DNA of 55,868 bases. Origin: Ilumatobacter sp. GTDB taxonomy: Bacteria > Actinomycetota > Acidimicrobiia > Acidimicrobiales > Ilumatobacteraceae. Position 1 is the stretch's first letter. The number at the start of each line of letters is the position of its first letter. The notes beneath the pieces are model-generated. The model did no database searches, was not told where the DNA came from, and worked only from the letters and a program-made list of their open reading frames with translations. The position numbers and the translations under genes are program-made. The stretch covers positions 1 to 55,868 of the forward strand of contig REDU01000076.1 in assembly GCA_007693335.1 (NCBI GenBank), read 5' to 3'. Below, in pieces: positions 1-7,421 of the stretch.

Positions 1-322
1 CTCCTTGGGTGAGCACGACCTCGGCATCGAGCAGCCGGCGTGGTCCGGCCTCCAACCCTTCGATCTTCGAGGAGGCGACCGACTCGGCCCGCAGCAAGAA
101 CCGTGCCAACCCCTCCAAGCTGACGTGCGAGGTCGTGGAGGTGTTCAGCTGTCGGATGGCGTCCTCGGCGTCGGTGAGGTCGGCGACGAGGTCAGCGGGA
201 AGTGCCAGATCCCAACCGGCGAGCGGATCGGGGAGGTACGCGTCGAACTCGCACCCCTGACGGTCGCGCCGGCTCATCCCTTCGAACGAGGAGGTCCAGC
301 GCCTTCGGATCAACGTTGCCAC
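1..322 (-). CDS. Fic family protein, N-terminal part (runs off the left edge)
   Basis: This is the N-terminal ~107 residues of a Fic/DOC family protein, enzymes that usually AMPylate target proteins. The translated segment contains ESVASSKIEGLEAG, the Fic_N-type motif that ends in SSxIEG, preceded by the characteristic RRD...YLPDPLAG leader of actinobacterial Fic proteins. I chose the GTG start at 322 because AGGAGGT lies 7 bases upstream and the protein then begins MATLIRRRW, as in relatives; an in-frame ATG at 277 is a weaker alternative. The catalytic HPFxxGNG core would lie beyond the window, so activity cannot be judged. Divergent from the decayed Panacea gene at 427. Confidence 0.85.
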   Translation of the reverse strand, partial: MATLIRRRWTSSFEGMSRRDRQGCEFDAYLPDPLAGWDLALPADLVADLTDAEDAIRQLNTSTTSHVSLEGLARFLLRAESVASSKIEGLEAGPRRLLDAEVVLTQG

Positions 323-426
323 AACCGCTACCTCCTCATGATCTAAGCAACGCTTCTACTCTAACCGTTACTCGAAAGCAGAAGAGCGCAATGCTTCTTC
401 GATCGATGTCCGCGCCGGGAGAGCAT

Positions 427-840
427 GTGAACGCAACGTACGACGAACGCAAGTTCACCAGCTTCTCGTGTTCGTGGCCTCCCATCTCCAAAGCGACCGA
501 TCCAGGCGGCGCCACGAAACTCAACAAGATCCTCTTCTTCGCCGACTTCGCCCACGTTCGATGCACCGGCGTTCCGGTCACGGGCGCTACCTTCCAGAAG
601 CTGGAGCCCAGAAGCTGGAGCCCAGAAGCTCGAGCCCAGAAGCTCGAGCATGGTCCGGCAGCTGGCGACTCCGTCCGGTTCGAGATCGACTCGTCTCGAA
701 AAGCGAGGCGGAGCTTCGTGAGGAAGAGCTGGCTGGCGCTTGGTCGATTTGGGCGACGACATTCCCTACGAGGCCGCGCTCGTGGGCGTTCGGCAGGTGT
801 CGACGCCGACATCGCGACGACTGGAGCGTGAGGCCGGTCG
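427..840 (+). pseudogene. decayed SocA/Panacea-domain antitoxin-like gene
   Basis: Pieces of a Panacea (SocA-like, DUF4065) protein appear in all three plus frames. Frame 1 from GTG 427 gives ATYDERKF, then GATKLNKILFFADFAHVR and VPVTGATFQKLE...HGPA, the domain hallmark. Between these, the expected helix VFVASHLQSDRS is read only in another frame (around 468-505). After HGPA the expected RPVRDRLVSKSEAELREEEL is again in that second frame (670-730), and the C-terminal signature WRLVDLGDDIPYEAALVG is in the third frame (about 738-790). The middle of the domain (about 40-60 residues before the C-terminal signature) seems to be missing. So the gene has at least three frameshifts, an internal deletion and a tandem-repeat expansion. 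Bases 841-1013 continue in an open frame with no family I recognise. Panacea proteins typically neutralise toxins; function here is presumably lost. Confidence 0.75.
595..650 (+). repeat. 14-bp tandem repeat, four copies
   Basis: Four head-to-tail copies of CAGAAGCTSGAGCC: 595-608 and 609-622 have CTGGAG, 623-636 and 637-650 have CTCGAG, and the last ends in A. The repeat sits inside the Panacea relic where one copy would encode QKLE; the three extra copies add 42 bases, which is a whole number of codons. Confidence 0.9.
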
Positions 841-1013
841 ACCCGGTTTCTTCGGGCCGGTCACGTTCGCGGCCGTGCTGCGAACCGACGGCATCGTCGA
901 AATCGTCGGCTTCGCGGACGACCCGGACGATTGGTCGGTCCTCGACGACGACGACCCAGAACGAGGCCCCCATCGCCAAGGAGGAACGGTCGAGAGTGGC
1001 GTACCGGGCGTTC

Positions 1014-2279
1014 CTAGCCGGCAGCGACAAGCTCCTCGAGCTCGGCGGATCCGAGGTCGGAGGCCACTTCGCGTTGGATGGCCTCCGCCAGACGCCTGGC
1101 CGCCCCGGTCATCTGCTCGTCGCCGAGCACCTCTTGTACCGCCTCCGCGATGCGGCGCTGACTCGCCTTCGGCGAGAGGCGCAGACCAGCACCGCTGCGC
1201 ACGAGGCGGGCCGCGTTGTCCAGCTGGTCGCGGCCCATGGGGAGGCAGACGGCCGGGACGCCGTGGGCGAGGCTCGCCATGATGGTGCCGTGCCCGCCGT
1301 GTGTGATGACCACGGCGGCGTCCGGCAACACGGTCGAGTGCGGCACCCACGCTGCCACCTCGACATTGGGAGGTGTCGGGCCCGAGAAGCTGACGGCGTG
1401 CCCGGTCGTGACCAGCGCACGGACCGGGAGCGCGCCGAGTGCACCGACCACCCGGTCGAGGAACTGCTCCTGCCCCTGATAGCAGGTGCTCGCGCTGACC
1501 AGCACGAGAGGTGGATCGGTGACCTCGCCGTGGGGCGGGGACGACACTGGCCCGAGTTCGAGTTGCGGACCGACGTAGGCGACGTTGTCGGGAAGCGGGC
1601 TGCCGGTGAGTGCGGCGAAGTCGAACCACCGGCTGGTCATGACGAGCACTCGGTCCATGCGGTCGAGCTGCTCGAACACCGAGGTCAGCGGGTGGAGGCC
1701 GATCCCTCCACGAGCCTCGTTGAGTGCCGGCAGCCCCTTGTTCCACAACCGCGACTCGATGCCCTTCACCGCACGGTCACGGAGCTTGCCCGGCCAGCTC
1801 TTGGCCGGCTGGGTCCCTGCACCGTCGGGAGGAGTGTCGCAGTCGGACCTGGAGAAGACCGTGTGCCACAACACGGCCGAGGGGAGACCGGATCGCTCCA
1901 CGGCGGCCATCGCCCCGAAGAGGAACGAGTCCACTGCGACAGCGTCAGTGGGCTCGGCCTCGATCTCGTCGAGGACGTCCGCAGCGAAGACGGACGCCGG
2001 CCCGAACAGCACCTTCTCGCGAAGCTCGGCGAACGCTTGGAGAGGTTTCAGCTCCCAATCCCGCACCGGGGCGGTGTCAGGCTCGTTCCAGTCCCACTCC
2101 GGGGCCGTCCGGTACGGGCGGAAGCCGAACCCTGCGTCCCGCACCGACCGCTGCTGGCTCCGATGGCCGAGGAATCGCACAACGTGTCCGCGAGCGCGCA
2201 GACGCTCCGCGAGTACGAGCTCGGGTTGAAGGTTTCCACCTGCATCACAGGTGGCGAACAGGTAGCTGTGCTTCTGCAA
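1014..2279 (-). CDS. GT1/MGT-type glycosyltransferase
   Basis: A 421-residue GT-B fold glycosyltransferase of the MGT/EryCIII-like group, which transfers a sugar from an NDP-sugar to small lipophilic acceptors. The N-terminus LFATCDAGGNLQPELVLAERL is the acceptor-side Rossmann start, and the C-terminal half has THGGHGTIMASLAHGVP (about residue 327 on) followed by PMGRDQLDNAARL, the nucleotide-sugar binding signature. The start is TTG at 2279; GGAGGA lies just upstream, inside the end of the TetR gene whose TGA is one base before, so the two are translationally coupled. Acceptor unknown; antibiotic or sterol/carotenoid glycosylation are possible. Same-strand coupling to a TetR regulator suggests induced expression. 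Confidence 0.88.
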   Translation of the reverse strand: MQKHSYLFATCDAGGNLQPELVLAERLRARGHVVRFLGHRSQQRSVRDAGFGFRPYRTAPEWDWNEPDTAPVRDWELKPLQAFAELREKVLFGPASVFAADVLDEIEAEPTDAVAVDSFLFGAMAAVERSGLPSAVLWHTVFSRSDCDTPPDGAGTQPAKSWPGKLRDRAVKGIESRLWNKGLPALNEARGGIGLHPLTSVFEQLDRMDRVLVMTSRWFDFAALTGSPLPDNVAYVGPQLELGPVSSPPHGEVTDPPLVLVSASTCYQGQEQFLDRVVGALGALPVRALVTTGHAVSFSGPTPPNVEVAAWVPHSTVLPDAAVVITHGGHGTIMASLAHGVPAVCLPMGRDQLDNAARLVRSGAGLRLSPKASQRRIAEAVQEVLGDEQMTGAARRLAEAIQREVASDLGSAELEELVAAG

Positions 2280-2280
2280 C

Positions 2281-2889
2281 TCAGTCCTCCGTCTCTCCGT
2301 CGGACGGCGACAGGGCCGCCTCGACCAGCTCCAACATGAGCGCCGTTGTGGCCTGACGTCCGTGGCCCAGATGGCGTCGCAGCAACTTCCAGGTCTTCAC
2401 GTCGGTCGCCACGCAGAGCAGCGCCACGCGCCGGCGGCGCTCCCGCACCGGGATGTCGAGCCACGCGGCGAACTGCTCCTCCAACCACGCGAGGTGGTGC
2501 CTACGGGCCTCGCTCATCCCCTCGGCGACCAGGCCGGACCGCTCCTCCAGGATCTCCCACCGGACGTTCACGTCTCCGAATCGCTCGTACTGCTCCATGA
2601 GAGCCGAGACCAGCGAGCGAGGGTCACCGGGCTCGACCCGGCTCCGAAGCGCCTGGATCTCCTCGTGGTGTTCCTCTCCGAAGGCGGCGAACAGCCCTTC
2701 CTTCGAACCGAAGTGGTTGAGCAACGTCTGGTGAGAGACCCCTGCGGCCTTGGCGACACGGTTGAGCGTGACGTCTTCGTACGGATTCTCGAGGAAGGCC
2801 GCCCGGGCGGCGGCGAGGATTCGACGCGCGGTCGCCTCCCTGGACTCTGCCCGCGCTCCGAGGGTGTAGCTGCGTCGCCCCACATTCAC
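2281..2889 (-). CDS. TetR/AcrR family transcriptional regulator
   Basis: A 202-residue TetR-type repressor. The helix-turn-helix is at about residues 20-65: RRILAAARAAFLENPYEDVT, then AKAAGVSHQTLLNHFGSKEG, with the typical NHFGSKE recognition helix; the rest is a variable ligand domain. Start GTG at 2889 sits 7 bases after a TATCGT box, so the mRNA is probably leaderless. It is the first gene of a two-gene unit with the glycosyltransferase, whose start overlaps its stop region, so it likely controls that enzyme and itself. Ligand unknown. Confidence 0.92.
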   Translation of the reverse strand: MNVGRRSYTLGARAESREATARRILAAARAAFLENPYEDVTLNRVAKAAGVSHQTLLNHFGSKEGLFAAFGEEHHEEIQALRSRVEPGDPRSLVSALMEQYERFGDVNVRWEILEERSGLVAEGMSEARRHHLAWLEEQFAAWLDIPVRERRRRVALLCVATDVKTWKLLRRHLGHGRQATTALMLELVEAALSPSDGETED

Positions 2890-2896
2890 TGGAGCG

Positions 2897-2926
2897 ACGA
2901 TAAACCCAAAGTTGAGCGATGGTCAA
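2897..2926 (-). promoter_or_regulatory. candidate promoter of the TetR-glycosyltransferase unit
   Basis: On the minus strand TTGACC (2921-2926) and TATCGT (2897-2902) are separated by 18 bases, a good match to a housekeeping sigma promoter. The -10 box lies 7 bases before the GTG start at 2889, implying a leaderless transcript. Confidence 0.6.
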
Positions 2927-2978
2927 GCGAATTTCTGGCAGGATCCCATCGACGCAGCTGCGGCGCGACGAATGCTCG

Positions 2979-4088
2979 TCACACTTGGGTGCCGTGTTCG
3001 AGGCGTTCGACGGTCTCGATGTACTCCTCGACGAGGCGGTACATCACGTCGCGCACGGGTCGCACCTCGTTCATCCGGCCGACGATCTGGCCGACGGGCG
3101 CGAACTGGAGGTCCTTGCGATTGGAGCGGGCGATCCGTGCGTTGGCCTCCGCCGTGAGGACGTTCTGCAGGGGCATCCCGAGCGGGCCCGGACCCTCTGG
3201 ATCCGTCCAGGCGTCGGTCCACGCGTTCCGCAGCATCCGAGCCGGCTTGCCGGTGTAGCAGCGCGACCGGACGGTGTCAGCCGAGGTTGCGTCGAGGTAG
3301 GCCTGCAGCACGGCGGGGCTGGCGCTGCTCTCGGCGGTGGTGAGCCACAGCGAGCCGAGCCACACACCCTGGGCCCCGAGCGCGAGCGCGGCGGCGATCT
3401 GGCGACCGCTGCCGATGCCTCCCGCGGCGAGCACCGGAGTCGGCGCTACGGCGTCGACGACTTCGGGCACCAGCACCATCGTCGCGATCTCACCGGTGTG
3501 GCCGCCCGCCTCGTAGCCCTGAGCGATCACGACATCGACGCCGTCGTTCACCTGGCGCTGCGCGTGCACCGCCTTGCCGGCGAGCGCCGCGACCTTGACG
3601 CCGTGCGCGTGTGCTTGGTCGATCACGTCCTTCGGTGGCGACCCCAGCGCGTTCGCGATCAGCGCGATGGGGTGGGAGAGCGCGATCTCGACCTGCCGGT
3701 GAGCGACCTCGTCGGTCCAGCCGAGCACTCCGCCGGTCTTCACGTCCTCCGGTAGTGGCGGCAGATCGAAGCGCTCAACGAGCGACTCGACGTAGCGCCA
3801 GTGCTGAGCATCGATCAGCGACCGGATCTGCGACAGCAGCTCGTCGGGGTTCTCGCCGTGGACGTCCACCGCCTTCTGCGGCATCACGGTGTCGACGCCG
3901 TAGGGCTTGCCGTCCACGTGCTCGTCGATCCAGTCGAGCTCGATCTCGAGTTGTTCGGGGCTGAATCCGACGGCCCCGAGCACCCCGAGACCACCGGCCT
4001 TGCTCACGGCGGCGACGACATCGCGGCAGTGTGTGAAGGCGAAGATCGGGTACTCGATCCCGAACTCGTCGCACAATGGGGTTCGCAT
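2979..4088 (-). CDS. nitronate monooxygenase family flavoprotein
   Basis: A 369-residue FMN-dependent TIM-barrel enzyme of the nitronate monooxygenase (2-nitropropane dioxygenase) family. It starts TPLCDEFGIEYPIFAFTH, the usual first strand, has the glycine-rich AGGIGSGRQIAAALALGA segment (about residues 222-241) that binds the FMN phosphate, and GYEAGGHTG in the middle. These enzymes oxidise alkyl nitronates or act as FMN-dependent reductases in fatty acid or steroid breakdown. GGAGG lies upstream of the ATG at 4088, and an ATGTAG start-stop pair sits directly before it. A TACCGT box near 4119-4124 on the minus strand is a possible -10. Alone on its strand; exact substrate unknown. Confidence 0.88.
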   Translation of the reverse strand: MRTPLCDEFGIEYPIFAFTHCRDVVAAVSKAGGLGVLGAVGFSPEQLEIELDWIDEHVDGKPYGVDTVMPQKAVDVHGENPDELLSQIRSLIDAQHWRYVESLVERFDLPPLPEDVKTGGVLGWTDEVAHRQVEIALSHPIALIANALGSPPKDVIDQAHAHGVKVAALAGKAVHAQRQVNDGVDVVIAQGYEAGGHTGEIATMVLVPEVVDAVAPTPVLAAGGIGSGRQIAAALALGAQGVWLGSLWLTTAESSASPAVLQAYLDATSADTVRSRCYTGKPARMLRNAWTDAWTDPEGPGPLGMPLQNVLTAEANARIARSNRKDLQFAPVGQIVGRMNEVRPVRDVMYRLVEEYIETVERLEHGTQV

Positions 4089-4260
4089 CTACATGCCTCC
4101 GGGTCTCTCGACGTTGGCGCCACGGTAGGTCAGTCGACGTCACGGCCACCCATCGGCGGGCCGGCGTGTGGACCCGGACGGATCAGACCGCCGCCGATCC
4201 CGGTGGCAGGTCGGGACCTCCGGAGCTGGACACGGCCGGGAGCCCGCTCCAACATGTGAC

Positions 4261-5304
4261 GTGCTCGCAGCTGTCCTCGAGGGTCATGGTGGACCCGACC
4301 GTCTCGTGGTGCGCGAGATCGCGGATCCGGTTCCTGGTCCAGGCGAGGTGTGTGTCGACATCGCCGCGGCGGCCGTCAACAACACCGACATCTGGACGCG
4401 GGAAGGGGCGTACGGTCCGGACCCCGACCATCCGACGGGCTGGCGCGGTGTCCCGATCGAGTTCCCGCGGATCCAAGGGGGCGATGCCGCGGGTCGGGTG
4501 CGATCGGTCGGCGAGGGGGTCGATCCCGGGCTGGTGGGTCAGCGGGTCGTCGTCGACCCGGCAGAGTACGACGGGCCCGGGCCCGACGCCACGCCGGTGT
4601 GGATCCTCGGGTCGGAGCGCGACGGCGGGTTCGCCGAGCGTCTGGTCGTGCCGGCCGGCCAGGTGCACGACGTCACCGACTCGCCGCTCGACGATGCCGA
4701 GCTGGCGGCGTTGCCGATCGCCGCCGGGACGGCGATGGGGATGCTCGACCGGGCCCGGGTCGTGGCCGGCGAGACCGTCGTCGTGACCGGCGCCTCGGGC
4801 GGGGTCGGGATCGCGGCCGTGCAGCTCGCAGCAGCGCTGGGCGCCCGCGTCATCGCGGTGTCATCGGCGGGCAAGGGTCCGGTGCTTCGCAGCGCCGGGG
4901 CAACTGAGGTGGTCGACCGGGCTGTCCCCGATCTTCACCGAACGGTCGCCGAACTCTCGCGCGGCGGTGTGGACGTGGTCGTGGACGTGGTGGGCGGAGA
5001 CGGTTTCGGTGAGTGGATCCCCGTCCTGCGGCGTCACGGCCGGATCGTCGTCGCCGGCGCGATCGCCGGACCGCGGGTCACCATCGACCTGCGGGCGCTG
5101 TACCTCGAGCAGCGCCGGATCATCGGCTCGACCATGCACACCCGCGCCCAGTTCGATCGCCTCGTGGACCTGGCGCGACGCGGCAGTCTCCGCCCGGTGG
5201 TGGCGAACCGCCTCCCGCTGGCCGAGATCCACGAGGCCCAGCGTCTCCTGCGAGCGGGCGACGCGGTCGGCAAGATCGTGCTCCTGGCGCCCGGCGCCCC
5301 GTGA
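4261..5304 (+). CDS. MDR-family NADPH:quinone oxidoreductase-like enzyme
   Basis: A medium-chain reductase (about 347 residues) of the quinone oxidoreductase/zinc-binding dehydrogenase group. Residues from LAAVLEGHGGPDRL onward match the family N-terminus, which is why I start at GTG 4261 rather than the ATG at 4168 that would add 31 residues without resemblance to the family. The cofactor motif VVTGASGGVGIAAVQLA is in the middle of the protein. The four-cysteine structural zinc loop is absent, as in quinone reductases. Divergent from the nitronate monooxygenase across 172 bases and 75 bases upstream of the kinase-like operon. Substrate unknown. Confidence 0.87.
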   Translation: MLAAVLEGHGGPDRLVVREIADPVPGPGEVCVDIAAAAVNNTDIWTREGAYGPDPDHPTGWRGVPIEFPRIQGGDAAGRVRSVGEGVDPGLVGQRVVVDPAEYDGPGPDATPVWILGSERDGGFAERLVVPAGQVHDVTDSPLDDAELAALPIAAGTAMGMLDRARVVAGETVVVTGASGGVGIAAVQLAAALGARVIAVSSAGKGPVLRSAGATEVVDRAVPDLHRTVAELSRGGVDVVVDVVGGDGFGEWIPVLRRHGRIVVAGAIAGPRVTIDLRALYLEQRRIIGSTMHTRAQFDRLVDLARRGSLRPVVANRLPLAEIHEAQRLLRAGDAVGKIVLLAPGAP

Positions 5305-5352
5305 GTGGGGTCGGCGGCATCGTGCGGCTCGGTCGTCGGGCGCACGCCGCCC

Positions 5353-5358
5353 TAACGT
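5353..5358 (+). promoter_or_regulatory. candidate -10 box before the kinase-sulfatase operon
   Basis: TAACGT, 7 bases before an ATG that opens a five-codon leader frame. The same hexamer occurs in the same arrangement before the NuoF-like gene. No convincing -35 box. Confidence 0.5.
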
Positions 5359-5365
5359 CGCCGGC

Positions 5366-5383
5366 ATGGGGGCGACGACATGA
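5366..5383 (+). CDS. five-codon leader ORF (MGATT)
   Basis: ATG GGG GCG ACG ACA TGA begins 7 bases after TAACGT and its stop overlaps the next gene's start in an ATGA arrangement (5380-5383). If transcription starts at or next to this ATG, ribosomes would load without a Shine-Dalgarno sequence and could reinitiate on the downstream gene. The G-rich leader could instead simply serve as ribosome binding site. Existence as a translated peptide is inference. Confidence 0.35.
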   Translation: MGATT

Positions 5384-6462
5384 CGCAGGACACCACGCCA
5401 CGGCTGGATCTCGACGGCGACATCGCACGCGAGCGCCTCGGGCGGTGGCTGGGGGAGCGACTCGACGGAGGCCCGGTCACGGTGACCGGGTTCGCTCCAC
5501 CGAAGAGCGGGTTCTCGGCCGAGACCGCCATCGCCGACCTCGATGTGGGTGGCGAGCACCGTCGTGTCGTGCTCCGGCGTGAGGTGCCCGACCCGGCCGT
5601 GTATCCGCAGCAGGTGCCGACCCTCGACGTCGAGATCGACATCCAGTACCGGGCGATGGGGCACCTCCACGAGCACGCCGATGTCCCACTCGCCCCTCTC
5701 ATCGGCTACGAACACGACGCCGGCCTGCTCGGCGCGCCGTTCTTCGTGATGGGCTTCGTCGACGGTGAGGTGCCCACCGAGAGCCCGCCGTACACCGAAA
5801 GTGGGTTCTACCTCGACGCTGAGCCGAGCCAGCGTCGCAACCTGATCGAGCGTGGCCTGGCCCAGATCGCTGCGATCCACACCGTCGACTGGGCGGCGGC
5901 CGGGTTCGGCTGGCTGGCGCCGGTGGATGCGGCCGCCGGCACTGCCCAGCAGCTCGAGCTGTGGCGTCGGTACACGGACACCGAGCTGCGAGGCCGCACG
6001 CACCCGCTGCTGGACTCGGCGTTCGAATGGCTGGCGGCGAACCTGCCGAGCGACGACGGCGTCGGCCTCTGCTGGGGCGATGCGCGCCCCGGCAACATCA
6101 TCTGGCGCGACTTCACGCCGGTGTGCCTGACCGACTTCGAGGCCGTGTCGATCGGTTCGCCGATGCAGGACCTCGGCTGGTGGCTGATGTTCGACCGCAC
6201 GATGCACCCCGACGGAGCCCGACTGGCCGGCGAGCCCACCCGCGACGAGCAGATCGCGGTCTACGAGGCGTATGCCGGCCGCCCGACGACCGACGTCGAC
6301 TACCACGAGGTGTTCGCCGGAGCACGCTACGCGGCGATCGTCGTTCGGGTCATGAACCGGCTCGTGGACCGAGGAGACCTCGCTCCTGACCACCGGATCT
6401 GGCTCGAGAACCCCGCCACCGTGGCACTCTGCGAGATCATGAGCGAGCAGTCGGACCGATGA
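5380..6462 (+). CDS. aminoglycoside-phosphotransferase-like (APH/choline kinase fold) protein
   Basis: A 360-residue member of the APH-like phosphotransferase family. The catalytic loop is LCWGDARPGNIIW (about residue 230), a variant of HxDxxxxN with Gly replacing His, followed by LTDFEAVSIGSPMQDLGWWL, the metal-binding DFE plus the usual DLGWW. The N-lobe has VVLRREVP with the likely nucleotide lysine replaced by Arg. Such proteins beside acyl-CoA or lipid genes act on small hydroxylated substrates, but the true substrate is unknown. The next gene starts at 6459, overlapping by 4 bases, and the sulfatase overlaps that gene in turn, so all three are probably made together. The start ATG follows a tiny leader ORF. 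Confidence 0.87.
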   Translation: MTQDTTPRLDLDGDIARERLGRWLGERLDGGPVTVTGFAPPKSGFSAETAIADLDVGGEHRRVVLRREVPDPAVYPQQVPTLDVEIDIQYRAMGHLHEHADVPLAPLIGYEHDAGLLGAPFFVMGFVDGEVPTESPPYTESGFYLDAEPSQRRNLIERGLAQIAAIHTVDWAAAGFGWLAPVDAAAGTAQQLELWRRYTDTELRGRTHPLLDSAFEWLAANLPSDDGVGLCWGDARPGNIIWRDFTPVCLTDFEAVSIGSPMQDLGWWLMFDRTMHPDGARLAGEPTRDEQIAVYEAYAGRPTTDVDYHEVFAGARYAAIVVRVMNRLVDRGDLAPDHRIWLENPATVALCEIMSEQSDR

Positions 6463-7421
6463 GCAGCCGGGCCACGCACCCCGACGACGAGTTCCACCCG
6501 CCCGCCTCCGACGATCCCTACTGGACCGAGACGTGCTGGTTCACGTTCACCGTTCCCGAACGGCGGCTCTCGGGTCAGCTGTACCCGTTCTTCCGTCCGA
6601 ATCAGGGCGTGGTCGCCGCCGGTGCCTACGTCTGGGACGACGAGGGCGACCAGCCGTGGAACTGTCGCTACGCCAAGAACTTCTGGCACCTCCCGATCCC
6701 GGATCAGCCGCTGTCGGACATCGCTCTGGCGAACGGGATCCGCTACCGCACGGTCGAGCCGCTGCAGCGCTACGAGATCACGTACGACGATCCCGACGGC
6801 GACGAGCTGCACATGGCGCTGACCTTCGACGCCGTGACGCCGCCGCATTACCTCGGCGGATCACACCTCGACCAGCCCGGCCGGTTCCGGGGGACGATCG
6901 TGCTGCACGGTGAGGAGATCCCGGTCGACGCGTTCGGGTTCCGCGACCGGTCGTGGGGGGTCCGGTCACAGTTCGGGCCGGGGTTGGCGAGCACGCCGGC
7001 GGGGCATGGCGGCTACACCTACGCCACGGCGTCGGAGCGCGATGCGTTCCACACCATCACGATGGATTTCGGGTCGGGCATGAACTCGATCCACGGGTAC
7101 CTGCTGCGTGATGGCGAGTGGGCCAAGCTCGCGACGGCCACGCGAACGGTGCTCGAGCGGACACCGGGAACCGGTTTCCAGACGCGGGTACTGATCGAGG
7201 GCGTCGACGAGTTGGGTCGCACGCTGCACGCCGAGGGTCGCTGCCTGAACCAGCTCGGGTTCTTCATCAACCCGAACCTGTTCACCATCAACTGCCTGAC
7301 CGAGTGGGAGTTCGACGGCGTCACCGCGTTCGGCGAGGACCACGACAACTGGAGCGCCGCCGCGATCCGAGCGCACCTCGGCGGTGGGGCCGGTGCAGTC
7401 CCCAGCCCGGTGGCGCCGTGA
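6459..7421 (+). CDS. uncharacterised protein, probable lipocalin-like (DUF7064-type) fold
   Basis: A 320-residue soluble protein without signal peptide or membrane segments. Recognisable features are an aromatic N-terminal block (DPYWTETCWFTF), GHGGYTYATASERDAFHTI in the second half, and alternating hydrophobic strands throughout, suggesting the AttH/tocopherol-cyclase-like double lipocalin seen in uncharacterised actinobacterial proteins often encoded next to APH-like proteins. FGFRDRSWGVRS in the middle is the most conserved-looking stretch. It overlaps both neighbours by 4 bases, so it is part of a kinase-lipocalin-sulfatase operon. No reaction can be assigned; a role in binding a hydrophobic substrate such as a steroid is a guess. 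Confidence 0.75.
   Translation: MSSRATHPDDEFHPPASDDPYWTETCWFTFTVPERRLSGQLYPFFRPNQGVVAAGAYVWDDEGDQPWNCRYAKNFWHLPIPDQPLSDIALANGIRYRTVEPLQRYEITYDDPDGDELHMALTFDAVTPPHYLGGSHLDQPGRFRGTIVLHGEEIPVDAFGFRDRSWGVRSQFGPGLASTPAGHGGYTYATASERDAFHTITMDFGSGMNSIHGYLLRDGEWAKLATATRTVLERTPGTGFQTRVLIEGVDELGRTLHAEGRCLNQLGFFINPNLFTINCLTEWEFDGVTAFGEDHDNWSAAAIRAHLGGGAGAVPSPVAP

Noticed and set aside
841-1013. Open frame encoding GFFGPVTFAAVLRTDG after the Panacea relic
   Set aside because: It reads like protein, but I recognise no family and it runs into the antisense of the glycosyltransferase, so I did not call a gene.
4168-4260. ATG start for the MDR reductase 31 codons earlier
   Set aside because: The added residues (Arg/Gly-rich) have no family resemblance; the conserved N-terminus starts at GTG 4261.
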